64,000 bases of DNA from Georgenia sp. EYE_87. Its GTDB lineage: Bacteria; Actinomycetota; Actinomycetes; Actinomycetales; Actinomycetaceae. This document shows, piece after piece, positions 35,197 to 44,482 of this stretch. Location: positions 186,001 through 250,000 of the forward strand of contig NZ_JAHXNL010000001.1 of NCBI RefSeq assembly GCF_023148685.1, in the 5' to 3' direction. Both the position numbers and the translations under genes were made by a program. Each line of letters opens with the position of its first letter. The stretch's first letter is position 1. Below the pieces are notes generated by a model, which searched no databases, was not told the DNA's origin, and saw only the letters and a program-made list of their open reading frames with translations.

Positions 35197-37506
35197 TCAC
35201 ACCCGCGGACGGAGGGAGCGTGCCCGCCCCATCGCCCCCAGCCGGTCGCCCCAGGCACGCAGCTGCTCGACGCCGCTGGCCGGCCACAGCACGGCCCCCA
35301 GCCGGGCCCGCCAGGACCGCGTCGCGCGCACCCGGCGGGTGACGTCGCGGACGTCGCGGGCCATGGTGCCCGGGTCCGCGCCCCCGGGCGCGTAGCGGGC
35401 GCGCTCGAGGCGGGCGGCGGCGCGGGCCAGCGCGTCCGCGGCGTCGCCGGAGAGCCCCGCGGCGCTCCGGTAGTGCTCGGCCGCCTGGCGGGGGGTGGCC
35501 CCGACCGGGGCCGGCAGGCCGAGGTCCGAGAGGGTCGCGGCGAGCAGCTGCCACTCGGCCTCGACGTGGGAGGAGTCGTCGCGCGCGCGCCGGCGTCCCG
35601 CCTCGCGGCGCCACCGCCCGGCGAGCGGGACGATCAGCACCGCGGCGGCCACGACCGCCAGGATCCCGGTCGCCCGCCCGAGCGCCCGCACGGTCCCTTC
35701 CATCCAGTTCGACGCCGGGGCCCCCGGGCCGTCGACGGCGCCGCCGGGGTCCATGACCGGGCGCTCCCCGGTGGGCGGGGTCGCCGGCCCGGCGGTGGGG
35801 ACCGGGGCGCCGACGTCGGACTGCGTGAGGTAGACCGGGGCGGCGCCGGAACGGCCCGCGGGGGTCGGCTCGAAGCGCGTCCACCCGAGCCCGGCGATGT
35901 ACAGCTCGGGCCAGGCGTGCGCGTCGGCGGCCACGACGGTGTACGACCCGTCGAGCTCGCGCTCGCCCGGCAGGAAGCCGACCGCCAGCCGGGCGGGGAT
36001 CCCCGCCTCCCGGGCCAGCAGCACCATCGCGGACGCGAACTGGGTGCAGTACCCGAGCCGGGTGGTGAGGAAGTGGGTGACCGGGTCGAGGGGGCGCCCG
36101 TCGGGGCCCTGCACCGGTTCGGCGAGGGTGAGGGAGTAGGTGAAGTCCGGCCCGCGCAGGTAGGACTGGATGGCGCGGGCGATCCGGAGCTGGTTGGTCT
36201 CCTCGGCGGCCACGTCGGCCAGGACCTCGCGCAGGGCGGGCGCGGCGGCCGGGTCGACCTGCAGCAGCTCCGGTGCCACCGCCTCGCGCAGCGGCGGGTC
36301 GCCCGCACCGGCCGGGAGCGTGCCGGTGATCTGAGGGGAGACGGCCTCGTAGCTGGAGGGCCGCGCGGCGACCGACACGGTCCCGGTGCGCGGGTCCGTC
36401 CGGGCGGCGATGTCCCCGAAGTCCGCCGACGCCAGCGGGTAGGGCAGGGCCACCTGCGGGGCGTCGAGGTTGTTGTCGACGACGGTGAGCTCGAGGTCCT
36501 CCATCGCCACCACGACGGGCTCCGAGGGGACCAGCGGGGGAGCGGGCGGGCCGCCCTGGCCGGCCACCGGCCACCACCGCCCGTTGGCGTACCGGCTCGT
36601 CACCAGCACCCGCAGCGGGGTGGGGCGGGCGCCGTCGGCCCGGTAGCGCAGGACGGGCCGGTCGCTGCGGTCGGCGAGGTCGGCCGAGAGATCCAGGGTG
36701 TCGGTGAACGTCACGCCGCCCGCCGCCCGGCCCGGTGCGGTGCCCAGGCCCTGGATCAGCGCCGTCGGCGCCAGGTGGGGGAGCGAGCCCGGGAGCACCA
36801 CCGCGAGGGCGACCGTGACGGCACCGAGCGAGGCCGCCCAGGCGCGGTGACGGCGCCCGGTGCGGCCGGCGTCGTCCTCCCCGTCGGCCGGCACCGGCAC
36901 CGTCCGGGACCAGCTGTGGTGGTTGGGCCAGGTGCGCACGGCCGTGATGCTCTGGCGTGCCACGAGCGCCAGCCAGACCGCCGCCGTCGTGAGGAAGTAG
37001 CGCGGGGAGAGGGGCTGGCCGGTGCCCGAGGCCGTGACGGCGAGGACCACGAGGAGGGGCAGCCCGGCCAGGGCGGGCGAGCGCAGCGTCACGCCGATCA
37101 GGTCGACAGCGAGGCCGACGGCCACCATCGACCCGGCGACCACCAGCAGCAGGCCGGGGCTGCCCGGCGCGGGGACGGACTCGACCCGGATGGCCTCGGA
37201 TCCCTGCCGGACCAGCGCCGCCGCGTCCGTCAGCGCCGAGCCGAGCGGGAGCCCCGCCCAGTGGTTCCCCGGCACGAAGACCCAGCTCAGGACCGTCCAC
37301 CCGGCGCCGGCCTGGGCGAGGAGGACCAGCGGGGCCGGGAGCCGGACCGCCCGGCCGGCGACGCCGACGGCGGTGACCGCGAGGAGGCCGAGGATCATCG
37401 GCCCCACCCAGGCGCGGCCCTGCACGAGCGGGCCCACCGCCCAGCTGGCCACCAGGGTCGCGAGCAGCGCCAGGAGGGCGTCGGCCCAGCGGCTGCGGGC
37501 GATCAT
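35197..37506 (-). CDS. Transglutaminase-like membrane protein
   Basis: A 769-residue protein with several N-terminal membrane spans (about residues 10-250), an extracytoplasmic transglutaminase-like domain and a C-terminal span followed by a cytoplasmic DUF4129-like helical tail. The catalytic cysteine is in LGYCTQFASAMVLLAREAG, and the histidine in ADAHAWPELYIAGLGW. Such proteins sit with DUF58 and MoxR genes; the module is thought to act in protein maturation or protease-like work at the envelope, but the substrate is unknown. The ATG overlaps the DUF58 stop (ATGA). Confidence 0.88.
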   Translation of the reverse strand: MIARSRWADALLALLATLVASWAVGPLVQGRAWVGPMILGLLAVTAVGVAGRAVRLPAPLVLLAQAGAGWTVLSWVFVPGNHWAGLPLGSALTDAAALVRQGSEAIRVESVPAPGSPGLLLVVAGSMVAVGLAVDLIGVTLRSPALAGLPLLVVLAVTASGTGQPLSPRYFLTTAAVWLALVARQSITAVRTWPNHHSWSRTVPVPADGEDDAGRTGRRHRAWAASLGAVTVALAVVLPGSLPHLAPTALIQGLGTAPGRAAGGVTFTDTLDLSADLADRSDRPVLRYRADGARPTPLRVLVTSRYANGRWWPVAGQGGPPAPPLVPSEPVVVAMEDLELTVVDNNLDAPQVALPYPLASADFGDIAARTDPRTGTVSVAARPSSYEAVSPQITGTLPAGAGDPPLREAVAPELLQVDPAAAPALREVLADVAAEETNQLRIARAIQSYLRGPDFTYSLTLAEPVQGPDGRPLDPVTHFLTTRLGYCTQFASAMVLLAREAGIPARLAVGFLPGERELDGSYTVVAADAHAWPELYIAGLGWTRFEPTPAGRSGAAPVYLTQSDVGAPVPTAGPATPPTGERPVMDPGGAVDGPGAPASNWMEGTVRALGRATGILAVVAAAVLIVPLAGRWRREAGRRRARDDSSHVEAEWQLLAATLSDLGLPAPVGATPRQAAEHYRSAAGLSGDAADALARAAARLERARYAPGGADPGTMARDVRDVTRRVRATRSWRARLGAVLWPASGVEQLRAWGDRLGAMGRARSLRPRV

Positions 37507-38732
37507 CGGACTACCTGCCGGGCCGCCGTGGCCCGCCGCCAGGCCGTGGCGACGTCGGTGCCCGCCGTGACCACGTGGGTCCGCCAGCCCGCCGCCCGTG
37601 CGACGTCGGCGACCCGTTCCGCGCCGCCGTCGCCCAGGGCCCCGGCGAACCCCGGCGCGTCGAGGACGAGCATGACCCCGGTGGTGCCGGCCGGGCGGGC
37701 ACGGGCGTACGGGTGGAAGGCGGCCGGGTCGCCGTCGGAGACGACGGCGACCACCACCCCGGCGGCGAGGGACCGGGCCGTCCGCAGCACCGGCCCGAGG
37801 TCCGCGGCCTCGGGGAGGGCCAGCGAGAGGTAGCGCAGCACGGTGCCGAGCGACAGGACCGAGCCCGCCCGGCCCTCGCGGACGGTCTCGGTGGAGACCA
37901 GGTGAAGGGCGTAGCCGCGGCCCGCCAGGTGCACGGCGGCGGAGGCGAGGGCGCTGACCGCCCACTCGAAGGAGCTGGCCTCGCCGGCGCCGCGGTGGGC
38001 CAGGCGCCGCGAGTCCAGCACCAGCACGGCCCGGCGCCGTGCCGGCTGCTCCTCCTGGCGGACCATGAGCTCGGAGCGGTGGGCGGTGGCGGGCCAGTGG
38101 ATGCGGCGCAGGTCGTCGCCGTGGTGGTAGGTCCGGGTGCTCACGTCGTCCTCGCCCTGCGTGGCCACCATGTGCGGCACCGGCCAGTCGCCGGCGCCGC
38201 CCTGGCGGCGCACCCCGGCCCCGCCGAGCGCGACGATGCGCGGCAGCACGACCACCTCGCCGGACGCGCGCAGCTCCACGCGGCTGCTCGCCATGCCGAA
38301 CGGGTCGGTCAGCGTGAGCACCAGCGGGCCCGGCCGGAAGATGCCGCGCATCTGCGCGTGCACGCCGTAGGTGACGGTGCGCCGCTCGCCGGGGGCCATC
38401 CGCGGCAGCACGAAGCGGGCGGGCTCGCCGAGCGCCGGATCCAGCCGCTCCTGCGCCAGGTGCGGCAGCGTCGCGTGGCGGCCCACGTTGTGCAGCGCCA
38501 GCTCGACGTGCCCCTCCTCACCGCGCTGGAGCTGCGCCGGCACCACGGTGCGCCGCAGCTCCAGGCGGGGCGCGCGGCGCCAGATCGACGCGGCCGCCAG
38601 CAGGGGCAGGAGCGCGAGCAGGGCGCCGATGCGGGTGACGTCCGGGAAGCCGAGCAGCGTGGCGCCGATGACCACCACGACGCCCGCGGCGAGGAACGCG
38701 CGGCCGCGGGTGGTCAGGCGCGGGGGCTTCAT
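37503..38732 (-). CDS. DUF58 domain protein
   Basis: A 409-residue membrane protein: two N-terminal spans (about 14-50), a beta-rich domain (LRRTVVPAQLQRGEEGHVEL and following), then DUF58 with the signature DDLRRIHWPATAHRSELMVRQEE and a vWA-like fold (VLVLDSRR). It starts inside the stop of the moxR gene and ends inside the start of the transglutaminase gene, so all three are translated as one operon. It probably works as the vWA partner of the MoxR ATPase. Confidence 0.9.
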   Translation of the reverse strand: MKPPRLTTRGRAFLAAGVVVVIGATLLGFPDVTRIGALLALLPLLAAASIWRRAPRLELRRTVVPAQLQRGEEGHVELALHNVGRHATLPHLAQERLDPALGEPARFVLPRMAPGERRTVTYGVHAQMRGIFRPGPLVLTLTDPFGMASSRVELRASGEVVVLPRIVALGGAGVRRQGGAGDWPVPHMVATQGEDDVSTRTYHHGDDLRRIHWPATAHRSELMVRQEEQPARRRAVLVLDSRRLAHRGAGEASSFEWAVSALASAAVHLAGRGYALHLVSTETVREGRAGSVLSLGTVLRYLSLALPEAADLGPVLRTARSLAAGVVVAVVSDGDPAAFHPYARARPAGTTGVMLVLDAPGFAGALGDGGAERVADVARAAGWRTHVVTAGTDVATAWRRATAARQVVR

Positions 38733-39706
38733 CGCGGTGCGGCGGGTACCCGGACGGCCGCGACGATCGAGCTGAGCACGTCCGCGGCGCTGGCCCCGCC
38801 CAGCTCGGCCTCGGCGGTGAGGATCACGCGGTGCGCGAGCACCGGCGCGAGGAGGTGCTGGACGTCGTCGGGCAGGACGTGGTCGCGGCCGGCCAACGCG
38901 GCGTGCGCGCGGGCGGCACGCAGCAGCTGCAGCCCGGCGCGCGGGGAGGCCCCGAGCCGGAGGTAGCGGCTGGTGCGGGTGGCGGTGACGAGGTCGACCA
39001 CGTACTGGTGGACGGCGGGCGCGGTGTGCAGGCGCTCGACGGTGCGCACGAGGTCGGCGATCGTCGCGGCGTCGGTGACCGGGCGCAGCGCGGCCAGCGG
39101 CGAGCCCGAGCCGTGCGAGGCGAGCATGCGCAGCTCGGCGGCGGGGTCCGGGTAGCCCATCGAGATCCTGGCCATGAACCGGTCCCGCTGCGCCTCGGGC
39201 AGCGGATAGGTGCCCTCCATCTCGAAGGGGTTCTGGGTGGCCATGACGATGAAGGGTTCCGGGAGGGGGTAGGTGCGCCCGTCCACGGTGACCTGCCGCT
39301 CCTCCATCGCCTCGAGAAGCGCCGACTGGGTCTTGGGGGAGGCACGGTTGATCTCGTCCCCGACCACGACGTTGGCGAAGACGGCCCCGGGCCGGAACTC
39401 GAACGCGTGGGTGTCCTGGTTGAACACGCTCACGCCGGTGATGTCGCTCGGCAGCAGGTCCGGGGTGAACTGGATGCGCCGCACCGTGGAGTCGACCGTC
39501 CGGGCCAGCGCCTTGGCGAGCATCGTCTTGCCGACCCCGGGCACGTCCTCGATGAGCAGGTGGCCGCCCGCCAGGAGCACGGTCAGGGCGGTGCGCACCA
39601 CCTCGTCCTTGCCCTCGATCACGCTCGTCATGGCGCGCTGTGCGGCCGCCGTCACGGCGTGCAGGCGCTCGAGGTCGACGTCGACGTCGGCCACCACCGG
39701 GTCCAT
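38729..39706 (-). CDS. MoxR-family AAA+ ATPase
   Basis: A cytosolic chaperone-like ATPase. Walker A is EDVPGVGKTML, Walker B is VVVGDEINRASPKTQSALLEAMEE, and sensor 1 is MATQNPFEMEGTYPLPEAQRDRF. Members insert cofactors or mature partner proteins with vWA domains, here the DUF58 protein. I take ATG 39706 (325 residues); ATG 39724 with GGGAG upstream is an equally possible start. It is the first gene of the moxR-DUF58-transglutaminase operon, divergent from the VOC gene. Confidence 0.9.
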   Translation of the reverse strand: MDPVVADVDVDLERLHAVTAAAQRAMTSVIEGKDEVVRTALTVLLAGGHLLIEDVPGVGKTMLAKALARTVDSTVRRIQFTPDLLPSDITGVSVFNQDTHAFEFRPGAVFANVVVGDEINRASPKTQSALLEAMEERQVTVDGRTYPLPEPFIVMATQNPFEMEGTYPLPEAQRDRFMARISMGYPDPAAELRMLASHGSGSPLAALRPVTDAATIADLVRTVERLHTAPAVHQYVVDLVTATRTSRYLRLGASPRAGLQLLRAARAHAALAGRDHVLPDDVQHLLAPVLAHRVILTAEAELGGASAADVLSSIVAAVRVPAAPR

Positions 39707-39799
39707 GCACCGATCGTGCCCCATCGCGAGCTCCCGTGGGAACGGTTGGGCCGCCGCAACCGCGCCCCGGAGGGCGGGCCGGGAGCGTACGGTCGCGGC

Positions 39800-40162
39800 A
39801 TGGACTTCCGCCTCGAGCTCGTCCAGGTCCCCGTCTCCGACGTCGACCGCGCCCTCGACTTCTACGTCAACCGGGCGGGCTTCGCGCTCGACCACGACCA
39901 CGACGTCGGCGGCGGGGTCCGCTTCGTCCAGCTCACCCCGCCCGGCTCCCCGGCCTCGATCGCCATCGGCGAGGGCCTGAGCGGCATGCGGCCCGGGTCC
40001 GTCGAGGGCCTGCAGCTGGTGGTCACGGACATCGAGGCCGCCCGGGACGAGCTGGCCGGGCGCGGCGTGGCGGTCTCCGAGATCGCGGACTTCCCGTGGG
40101 GGCGGTTCGTGTTCTTCTCCGACCCGGACGGCAACGGCTGGGCCGTGCAGCAGATCGTCTGA
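39800..40162 (+). CDS. VOC family (glyoxalase-like) protein
   Basis: A 120-residue single-domain protein of the Glo_EDI_BRP-like type (MDFRLELVQVPVSDVDRALDFY; later FVFFSDPDGNGWAVQQI). It resembles the widespread small VOC proteins without known substrate. TACGGT (39788-39793) ends 6 nt before the ATG, so the mRNA is probably leaderless. Confidence 0.87.
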   Translation: MDFRLELVQVPVSDVDRALDFYVNRAGFALDHDHDVGGGVRFVQLTPPGSPASIAIGEGLSGMRPGSVEGLQLVVTDIEAARDELAGRGVAVSEIADFPWGRFVFFSDPDGNGWAVQQIV

Positions 40163-40221
40163 GCCCGCGTGCCCGGGTACCGTTGACCTGCGCCGAGACG
40201 CGCGGATCGCAGGAGCCAGCG

Positions 40222-41874
40222 ATGAGGGTGGAGCAGCTCGACCGGGGACGCCGGGCCTACGCGCGCCGCGAGTGGAGCCAGGCCTACGCCAGCATCGTGG
40301 CCGCGGGCACCGAGACGACCCTCCCGGCCGAGGACCTCTTCCGCCTGGCCACCTCCGCGATGCTCCTGGGCCGCGACGACGAGGCCGACGACCTGCTCGC
40401 CGCCGCCTTTCGCGTCTTCCTCGACGGCGCCCGGCCCGACCGGGCCGCCCGGTGCGCGTTCTGGGCGGGCATGTCGCTGCTCAACCGCGGCCAGGCGGCA
40501 CGGGGGGCCGGCTGGCTCGCCCGTGCGCAGCGGCTCGTCGACGCCGGGGCGGGCGAGGTGGAGCGGGCCTACCTCTCGGTGGCCGTCGCCCGGCAGGCCA
40601 TGCTCACCGCCGGTGCCGGTGCCGGCGCAGGGGATGACGCCGGCGAGCTGGCCGCGGCGGCGCTGGAGACCGGCGAGCGGGCCGGCGACCACGACCTGAC
40701 CGCGCTCGCGCGCGTCACGCTCGGGACGTGGGACGTGATGTGCGGGCGCACCGCCCGCGGCCTGGCCACCCTGGACGAGGCGATGGTGGACGTGACGACG
40801 GGCGGGGTCTCCGCCGTCCCGGCCGGGATCGCGTACTGCGCCGTCATCGAGATCTGCACGGCCAGCATGGACCTGCCCCGGGCGCGGGAGTGGACCACGG
40901 CGCTGACACGCTGGTGCGACTCCCAGCCCGATCTCGTCCTCTTCCGGGGCCAGTGCCTCGTGAACCGCGCCCGGCTCATGCGGCTGCGGGGCAGCTGGGA
41001 CGCAGCCGTGGCCGAGGCCGGGCGCGCCGTGACGCGGCTCAGCGACCCCGCCGGGCAGCCCGGTGCCGGCGAGGCGTGGTACGAGCTCGGCGAGGTGCTC
41101 CGGCTGCGCGGCGAGCTGGACGAGGCGGAGACCGCCTACCGCAGCGCGGACGAGCACGGGTTCGAGCCGCAGCCCGGGCTGGCGCTCCTGCGCCTCTCCC
41201 AGGGCAGGACGGAGGACGCGGCCGCCGCGGTCCGTCGCGTCCGGGCGGAGGCCGGCTCCCGCGCGGCGGTGCCCCTGCTCGCCGCGGCCGTCGAGGTCCT
41301 CCTCGCCGCCGGTGACCTTGACGGTGCCCGCCGCGCCGCGGCCGAGCTCGCCCCGGCCCGTCCCGGCACCGGCGGCGTGCCCACCGCCCTGGCCGACCGG
41401 GCCGCCGGCGAGGTCCTGCTCGCCGAGGGGCGTGCGCGCCCCGCCCTGGAGCCGCTCCGGCGCGCCTGGGCCGCCTGGGTCCGCCTCGACGTCCCCTACG
41501 AGATCGCCCGTACCCGGGTGCTGCTCGCCCGCGCCGGGTGCGCCGTCGGGGACGAGGACGGGGCCCGGCTCGAGCTGGAGTCCGCGTGCCGGGCCTTCGA
41601 GCGTCTCGGCGCGGCGCCGGACCTGGCGGCCGCCCGGGCGGATCTCGGTCGGCTGGCCCCGGGCGTGGCACGGCTGGTGGGCCTGACCGACCGGGAGGTC
41701 GAGGTGCTCCGGCTCGTCGCGACCGGCCGGACCAACCGGGCGATCGCCGCGGAGCTGTTCCTGAGCGAGAGGACGGTCGCCCGCCACCTGTCCAACATCT
41801 TTGACAAGCTCGACCTGCCCTCCCGGGCCGCGGCCACCGCCTACGCGTACGAGCACGGGCTGGTGAGGGCCTGA
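40222..41874 (+). CDS. TPR-containing LuxR-family transcriptional regulator (second copy)
   Basis: A 550-residue paralogue of the regulator at 9145-10755. Its start region (RRAYARREWSQAYASI) matches RRAYATRDWPTAVTHF there, TPR-like helices follow, and the C-terminal LuxR domain contains GLTDREVEVLRLVATGRTNR and LSERTVARHLSNIFDKL. AGGAG lies 7 nt before the ATG and TACCGT at 40178-40183 is a likely -10. There is no ATPase domain. The targets are unknown. Confidence 0.87.
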   Translation: MRVEQLDRGRRAYARREWSQAYASIVAAGTETTLPAEDLFRLATSAMLLGRDDEADDLLAAAFRVFLDGARPDRAARCAFWAGMSLLNRGQAARGAGWLARAQRLVDAGAGEVERAYLSVAVARQAMLTAGAGAGAGDDAGELAAAALETGERAGDHDLTALARVTLGTWDVMCGRTARGLATLDEAMVDVTTGGVSAVPAGIAYCAVIEICTASMDLPRAREWTTALTRWCDSQPDLVLFRGQCLVNRARLMRLRGSWDAAVAEAGRAVTRLSDPAGQPGAGEAWYELGEVLRLRGELDEAETAYRSADEHGFEPQPGLALLRLSQGRTEDAAAAVRRVRAEAGSRAAVPLLAAAVEVLLAAGDLDGARRAAAELAPARPGTGGVPTALADRAAGEVLLAEGRARPALEPLRRAWAAWVRLDVPYEIARTRVLLARAGCAVGDEDGARLELESACRAFERLGAAPDLAAARADLGRLAPGVARLVGLTDREVEVLRLVATGRTNRAIAAELFLSERTVARHLSNIFDKLDLPSRAAATAYAYEHGLVRA

Positions 41875-41877
41875 CGT

Positions 41878-41894
41878 CGGGCGGAGGCCGCCCG
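41878..41894 (+). terminator. Hairpin after the LuxR-type gene
   Basis: CGGGCGG and CCGCCCG pair over 7 bp with a 3-nt AGG loop, 4 nt after the stop. GTCCTCG follows; there is no T-tract. Confidence 0.45.
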
Positions 41895-41948
41895 TCCTCG
41901 GCGCGGACCGCGACGTCACGAAGGTTGCCCGGCGCCCGCACGCTCCGG

Positions 41949-42395
41949 TCAGCGGACCCCGCGCCCCACGAACCGGGGCGTGCGTGCGGCGTAGTCGAGG
42001 TAGGCGCGCCCGAACCGCTCGGCCAGGGCGCGCTCCTCGAGCCGCGACTTCGCCGCCAGCACCACCGTCAGCGCCGCTGACGCGACCAGCGGCCCGCCGC
42101 GGCGGCGCAGCACCGCCACGCCCCACGTCCCGGCGGTCAGGCCCACGTAGATCGGGTTGCGGGTCCACCCGTAGACCCCGGTGGTCACGAGCCGCGCACC
42201 GGCCGGCGGGCGCACCCGGGGGGTGAGACGGGTGTGCGGGGCGGCGCCGGCGAGCGCGAGGGCGCCGCCGGAGACGACGAGGGCTCCCGCGGCCGCCGTC
42301 GCCGCGGCCGGTAGGCTCCAGCGCCCGTGGCCCGGCCACAGCACGCCGGTCAGCGCGGCCGCCTGGGCGGCGACGAGCAGGTCGGCGCGGTCCAT
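41949..42395 (-). CDS. Isoprenylcysteine carboxyl methyltransferase (ICMT)-like membrane protein
   Basis: A 148-residue integral membrane protein with the ICMT/NnrU-like signature (LVTTGVYGWTRNPIYVGL, ending ERFGRAYLDYAARTPRFV). Bacterial members probably methylate small or lipid substrates using SAM; the substrate is unknown here. It lies 14 nt after the VOC gene at 42410-42835 on the same strand, so the two form an operon. Confidence 0.82.
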   Translation of the reverse strand: MDRADLLVAAQAAALTGVLWPGHGRWSLPAAATAAAGALVVSGGALALAGAAPHTRLTPRVRPPAGARLVTTGVYGWTRNPIYVGLTAGTWGVAVLRRRGGPLVASAALTVVLAAKSRLEERALAERFGRAYLDYAARTPRFVGRGVR

Positions 42396-42409
42396 CCCCG
42401 GCACCCGCC

Positions 42410-42835
42410 TCAGGCCTGTACGGAGAGCAGGGTGGCGCCGTCGTCCGTGATGGTCCACCCCGGGTTGTGCGCCACCTCCCACGCGTGGCCGTCCGGGTCG
42501 GTGAAGACGCCCGAGTAGCCGCCCCACTCGGTCGGTGCGCCGGGGCGGCGCACCTGCCCGCCGGCCCGCTCCGCCTCCGCGAGCACGGCGTCCACCTCGT
42601 CCGGGCTGCGCACGTTGTGGGCGAGGGTGATCCCGCCCCAGCCGCCGGAGTCGCTCACGGCCGTGTCAACGGCCAGCTCGGCCCGGCTCCACAGCGCGAC
42701 CACCAGCCCTCCCGCCTGGTAGAAGACCACCTCACCCAGGTCCTGCGTCGGCGACCAGCCGACGCCCGAGTAGAAGGCGCGGGACCGGTCGAGGTCGGCG
42801 ACCCCGAGGGTGACCAGGCTCACTCGCTGCTCCAT
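42410..42835 (-). CDS. VOC family (glyoxalase-like) protein
   Basis: A 141-residue single VOC domain (MEQRVSLVTLGVADLDRSRAFY; GYSGVFTDPDGHAWEVAHNP). The ending WEVAHNP is typical of small glyoxalase-like proteins with unknown substrate. TACCCT (42842-42847) ends 6 nt before the ATG, indicating a leaderless transcript that would include the ICMT-like gene. Confidence 0.87.
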   Translation of the reverse strand: MEQRVSLVTLGVADLDRSRAFYSGVGWSPTQDLGEVVFYQAGGLVVALWSRAELAVDTAVSDSGGWGGITLAHNVRSPDEVDAVLAEAERAGGQVRRPGAPTEWGGYSGVFTDPDGHAWEVAHNPGWTITDDGATLLSVQA

Positions 42836-42890
42836 GCCCGGAGGGTAGCCCAGGGCTCCGGGGCCGGGCGGGCCGGCGTCCCCGCCACGA

Positions 42891-44060
42891 TCACGCGTGC
42901 GGGCCCACGTCCACCTTCCCGAGCGTGAGGGTGGCCGTGCCCTCGAGCACGTGGCCGATGCGGTCGACCTGCTCCTCGAGCTGCCGCTCCCGGCTCGGGC
43001 CGAGAGGGCGCAGCGGCTCGACGGTGACCGCCAGGCGGCGCCCGGACCGGCGCAGGTGCCAGACGCCGGCGACCACGCCGTCGACGAGGAGGACGGGGTA
43101 GTTGCCCGCCTGGCCCCGGTTGAGGGCCCGGTCCGCGGCCGGGCCGGGGAAGAGCAGGTCGCGCGGGTGGGACCCGACGACGTAGGCGTCGAAGTAGGGC
43201 AGCAGACGAACGCCGGGTGGCGCCCCGGCGACGGTGCGGCGGGCCGGTGCGACGCGCTCGTCGGCGAGCTGCCAGAGGGGGCCGGCGCCCTCGACCGTGA
43301 CGGGCTCGAGCTCCGCACGCTGCCTGCTGACGACGTCGGCGGCCCATGCCGGCGGCGCCGCGAGCCAGCGGGCGAGATGGTCGGACGAGGCGGGCCCGTA
43401 GGCGTGGAGGTAGGAGCGGACGAGGAACCGGAGCGCCGTCTCCTCGTCCGCGGGCGCGGAGCCGGGCAGCGCCCGCACCGGGTGCGTGTACGTCGCACGC
43501 CGCCCCCGGTCGGGCCCGAAGACGACGGTGCCGCGGTGCGCCGCGGCACCCAGCGCCTGTCGCCAGCGCGGCCACCAGCCGCCGAAGGCCGGCAGCACCG
43601 GGTCCGCGGCCCACGCCCCGGTCCGTCCCACCACGGCCGCGCCGAGCTCCTCGGCGGTCAGCGGCTCGCCACGCAGCGCGTCGGCGATCGCCGCGAGCAC
43701 GGCCTCGGCCTGGACGGGGGTGAGGCGCGCCTCGTCGGACGTGCCCGCGCCGGCGCGGGGGACGGCGGACAGGGCCGCGGTCCATAGCGGCAGGTCCTCG
43801 GCGGCGAGCAGGTGCACGGTGCCGCGCGGACCGAAGGTCTTGACGAGCGTGCCGTCCTCCCACAGGGCCCGGCGCACGTCCGAGCGGGTCGCCCCGGTCA
43901 GCCGCAGCCCCAGCGAGAGCTCCGCGGCGGACATGACCTGGGCGTGGACGCCGCACACCGCCCGTGCCACCGCGGCGGGCCCCTCGGCGGCGGGAGCGAC
44001 GAGGTGGTGGCGGGCCGTGCGGCGGGCGAGGACCTCAGCGGCCGTGAGGTCGACGGTCAC
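42891..44060 (-). CDS. Winged-helix DNA-binding domain protein (HTH_42 type)
   Basis: A 389-residue protein of the winged helix DNA-binding family PF06224, related to AlkX/YcaQ-type DNA glycosylases. Visible hallmarks are HAQVMSAAELSLGLRL near the start, KTFGPRGTVHLLAAEDLPLW, and LLPYFDAYVVGSHPRDLLFP near the C-terminus. A QXQ-like catalytic motif known from interstrand-crosslink glycosylases appears here as HAQV, so repair activity is possible but unproven. The GTG start overlaps the stop of the release-factor-like gene. Confidence 0.85.
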   Translation of the reverse strand: MTVDLTAAEVLARRTARHHLVAPAAEGPAAVARAVCGVHAQVMSAAELSLGLRLTGATRSDVRRALWEDGTLVKTFGPRGTVHLLAAEDLPLWTAALSAVPRAGAGTSDEARLTPVQAEAVLAAIADALRGEPLTAEELGAAVVGRTGAWAADPVLPAFGGWWPRWRQALGAAAHRGTVVFGPDRGRRATYTHPVRALPGSAPADEETALRFLVRSYLHAYGPASSDHLARWLAAPPAWAADVVSRQRAELEPVTVEGAGPLWQLADERVAPARRTVAGAPPGVRLLPYFDAYVVGSHPRDLLFPGPAADRALNRGQAGNYPVLLVDGVVAGVWHLRRSGRRLAVTVEPLRPLGPSRERQLEEQVDRIGHVLEGTATLTLGKVDVGPHA

Positions 44061-44482
44061 CGGTCCGGTCGGCGGCGCAGCTGCTTGGTGGAGCTGCGCC
44101 GCTGCTTGGCCTCGGTACGGCGCCGCACCGCGCCCCGGGACGGGCGCGTGGGTCGGCGGGGACGGGGCGGCGGCGCGAGCGCCTCCTGGAGCTGCTCGAC
44201 GAGCCGCTCCAGGGCGGCCCTCCGGTTCTGCAGCTGCGAGCGGTGCTCCGCGGCGACGACGGTCAGCACGCCAGCGTTGAGGCGGCCGCCGAGCCGGTCG
44301 AGGACGCGGCTCCGTTGGACGTCGGAGAGGGCGGGGGAGCGTGCCACGTCGAACGACAGCTCGACCCTCGAGTCGGTGGTGTTCACGCCCTGACCGCCGG
44401 GGCCCGAGGCGCGCGAGAAGCGCCACCGCAGCTCGGCCGGGTCGAGCTGGACGGTGGAGGTGACGCGGACGGGATCGCTCAC
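44057..44482 (-). CDS. arfB: Peptidyl-tRNA hydrolase ArfB-like ribosome rescue factor
   Basis: A 141-residue release-factor-like protein. The catalytic GGQ is in SRASGPGGQGVNTTDSRVEL, and the basic C-terminal tail (RRRTEAKQRRSSTKQLRRR) enters the empty mRNA channel of stalled ribosomes. It hydrolyses peptidyl-tRNA on ribosomes stalled without a stop codon. The GTG 44482 start overlaps the stop of the upstream gene and its stop overlaps the downstream start, so it is in the middle of a coupled three-gene operon. Confidence 0.9.
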   Translation of the reverse strand: MSDPVRVTSTVQLDPAELRWRFSRASGPGGQGVNTTDSRVELSFDVARSPALSDVQRSRVLDRLGGRLNAGVLTVVAAEHRSQLQNRRAALERLVEQLQEALAPPPRPRRPTRPSRGAVRRRTEAKQRRSSTKQLRRRPDR

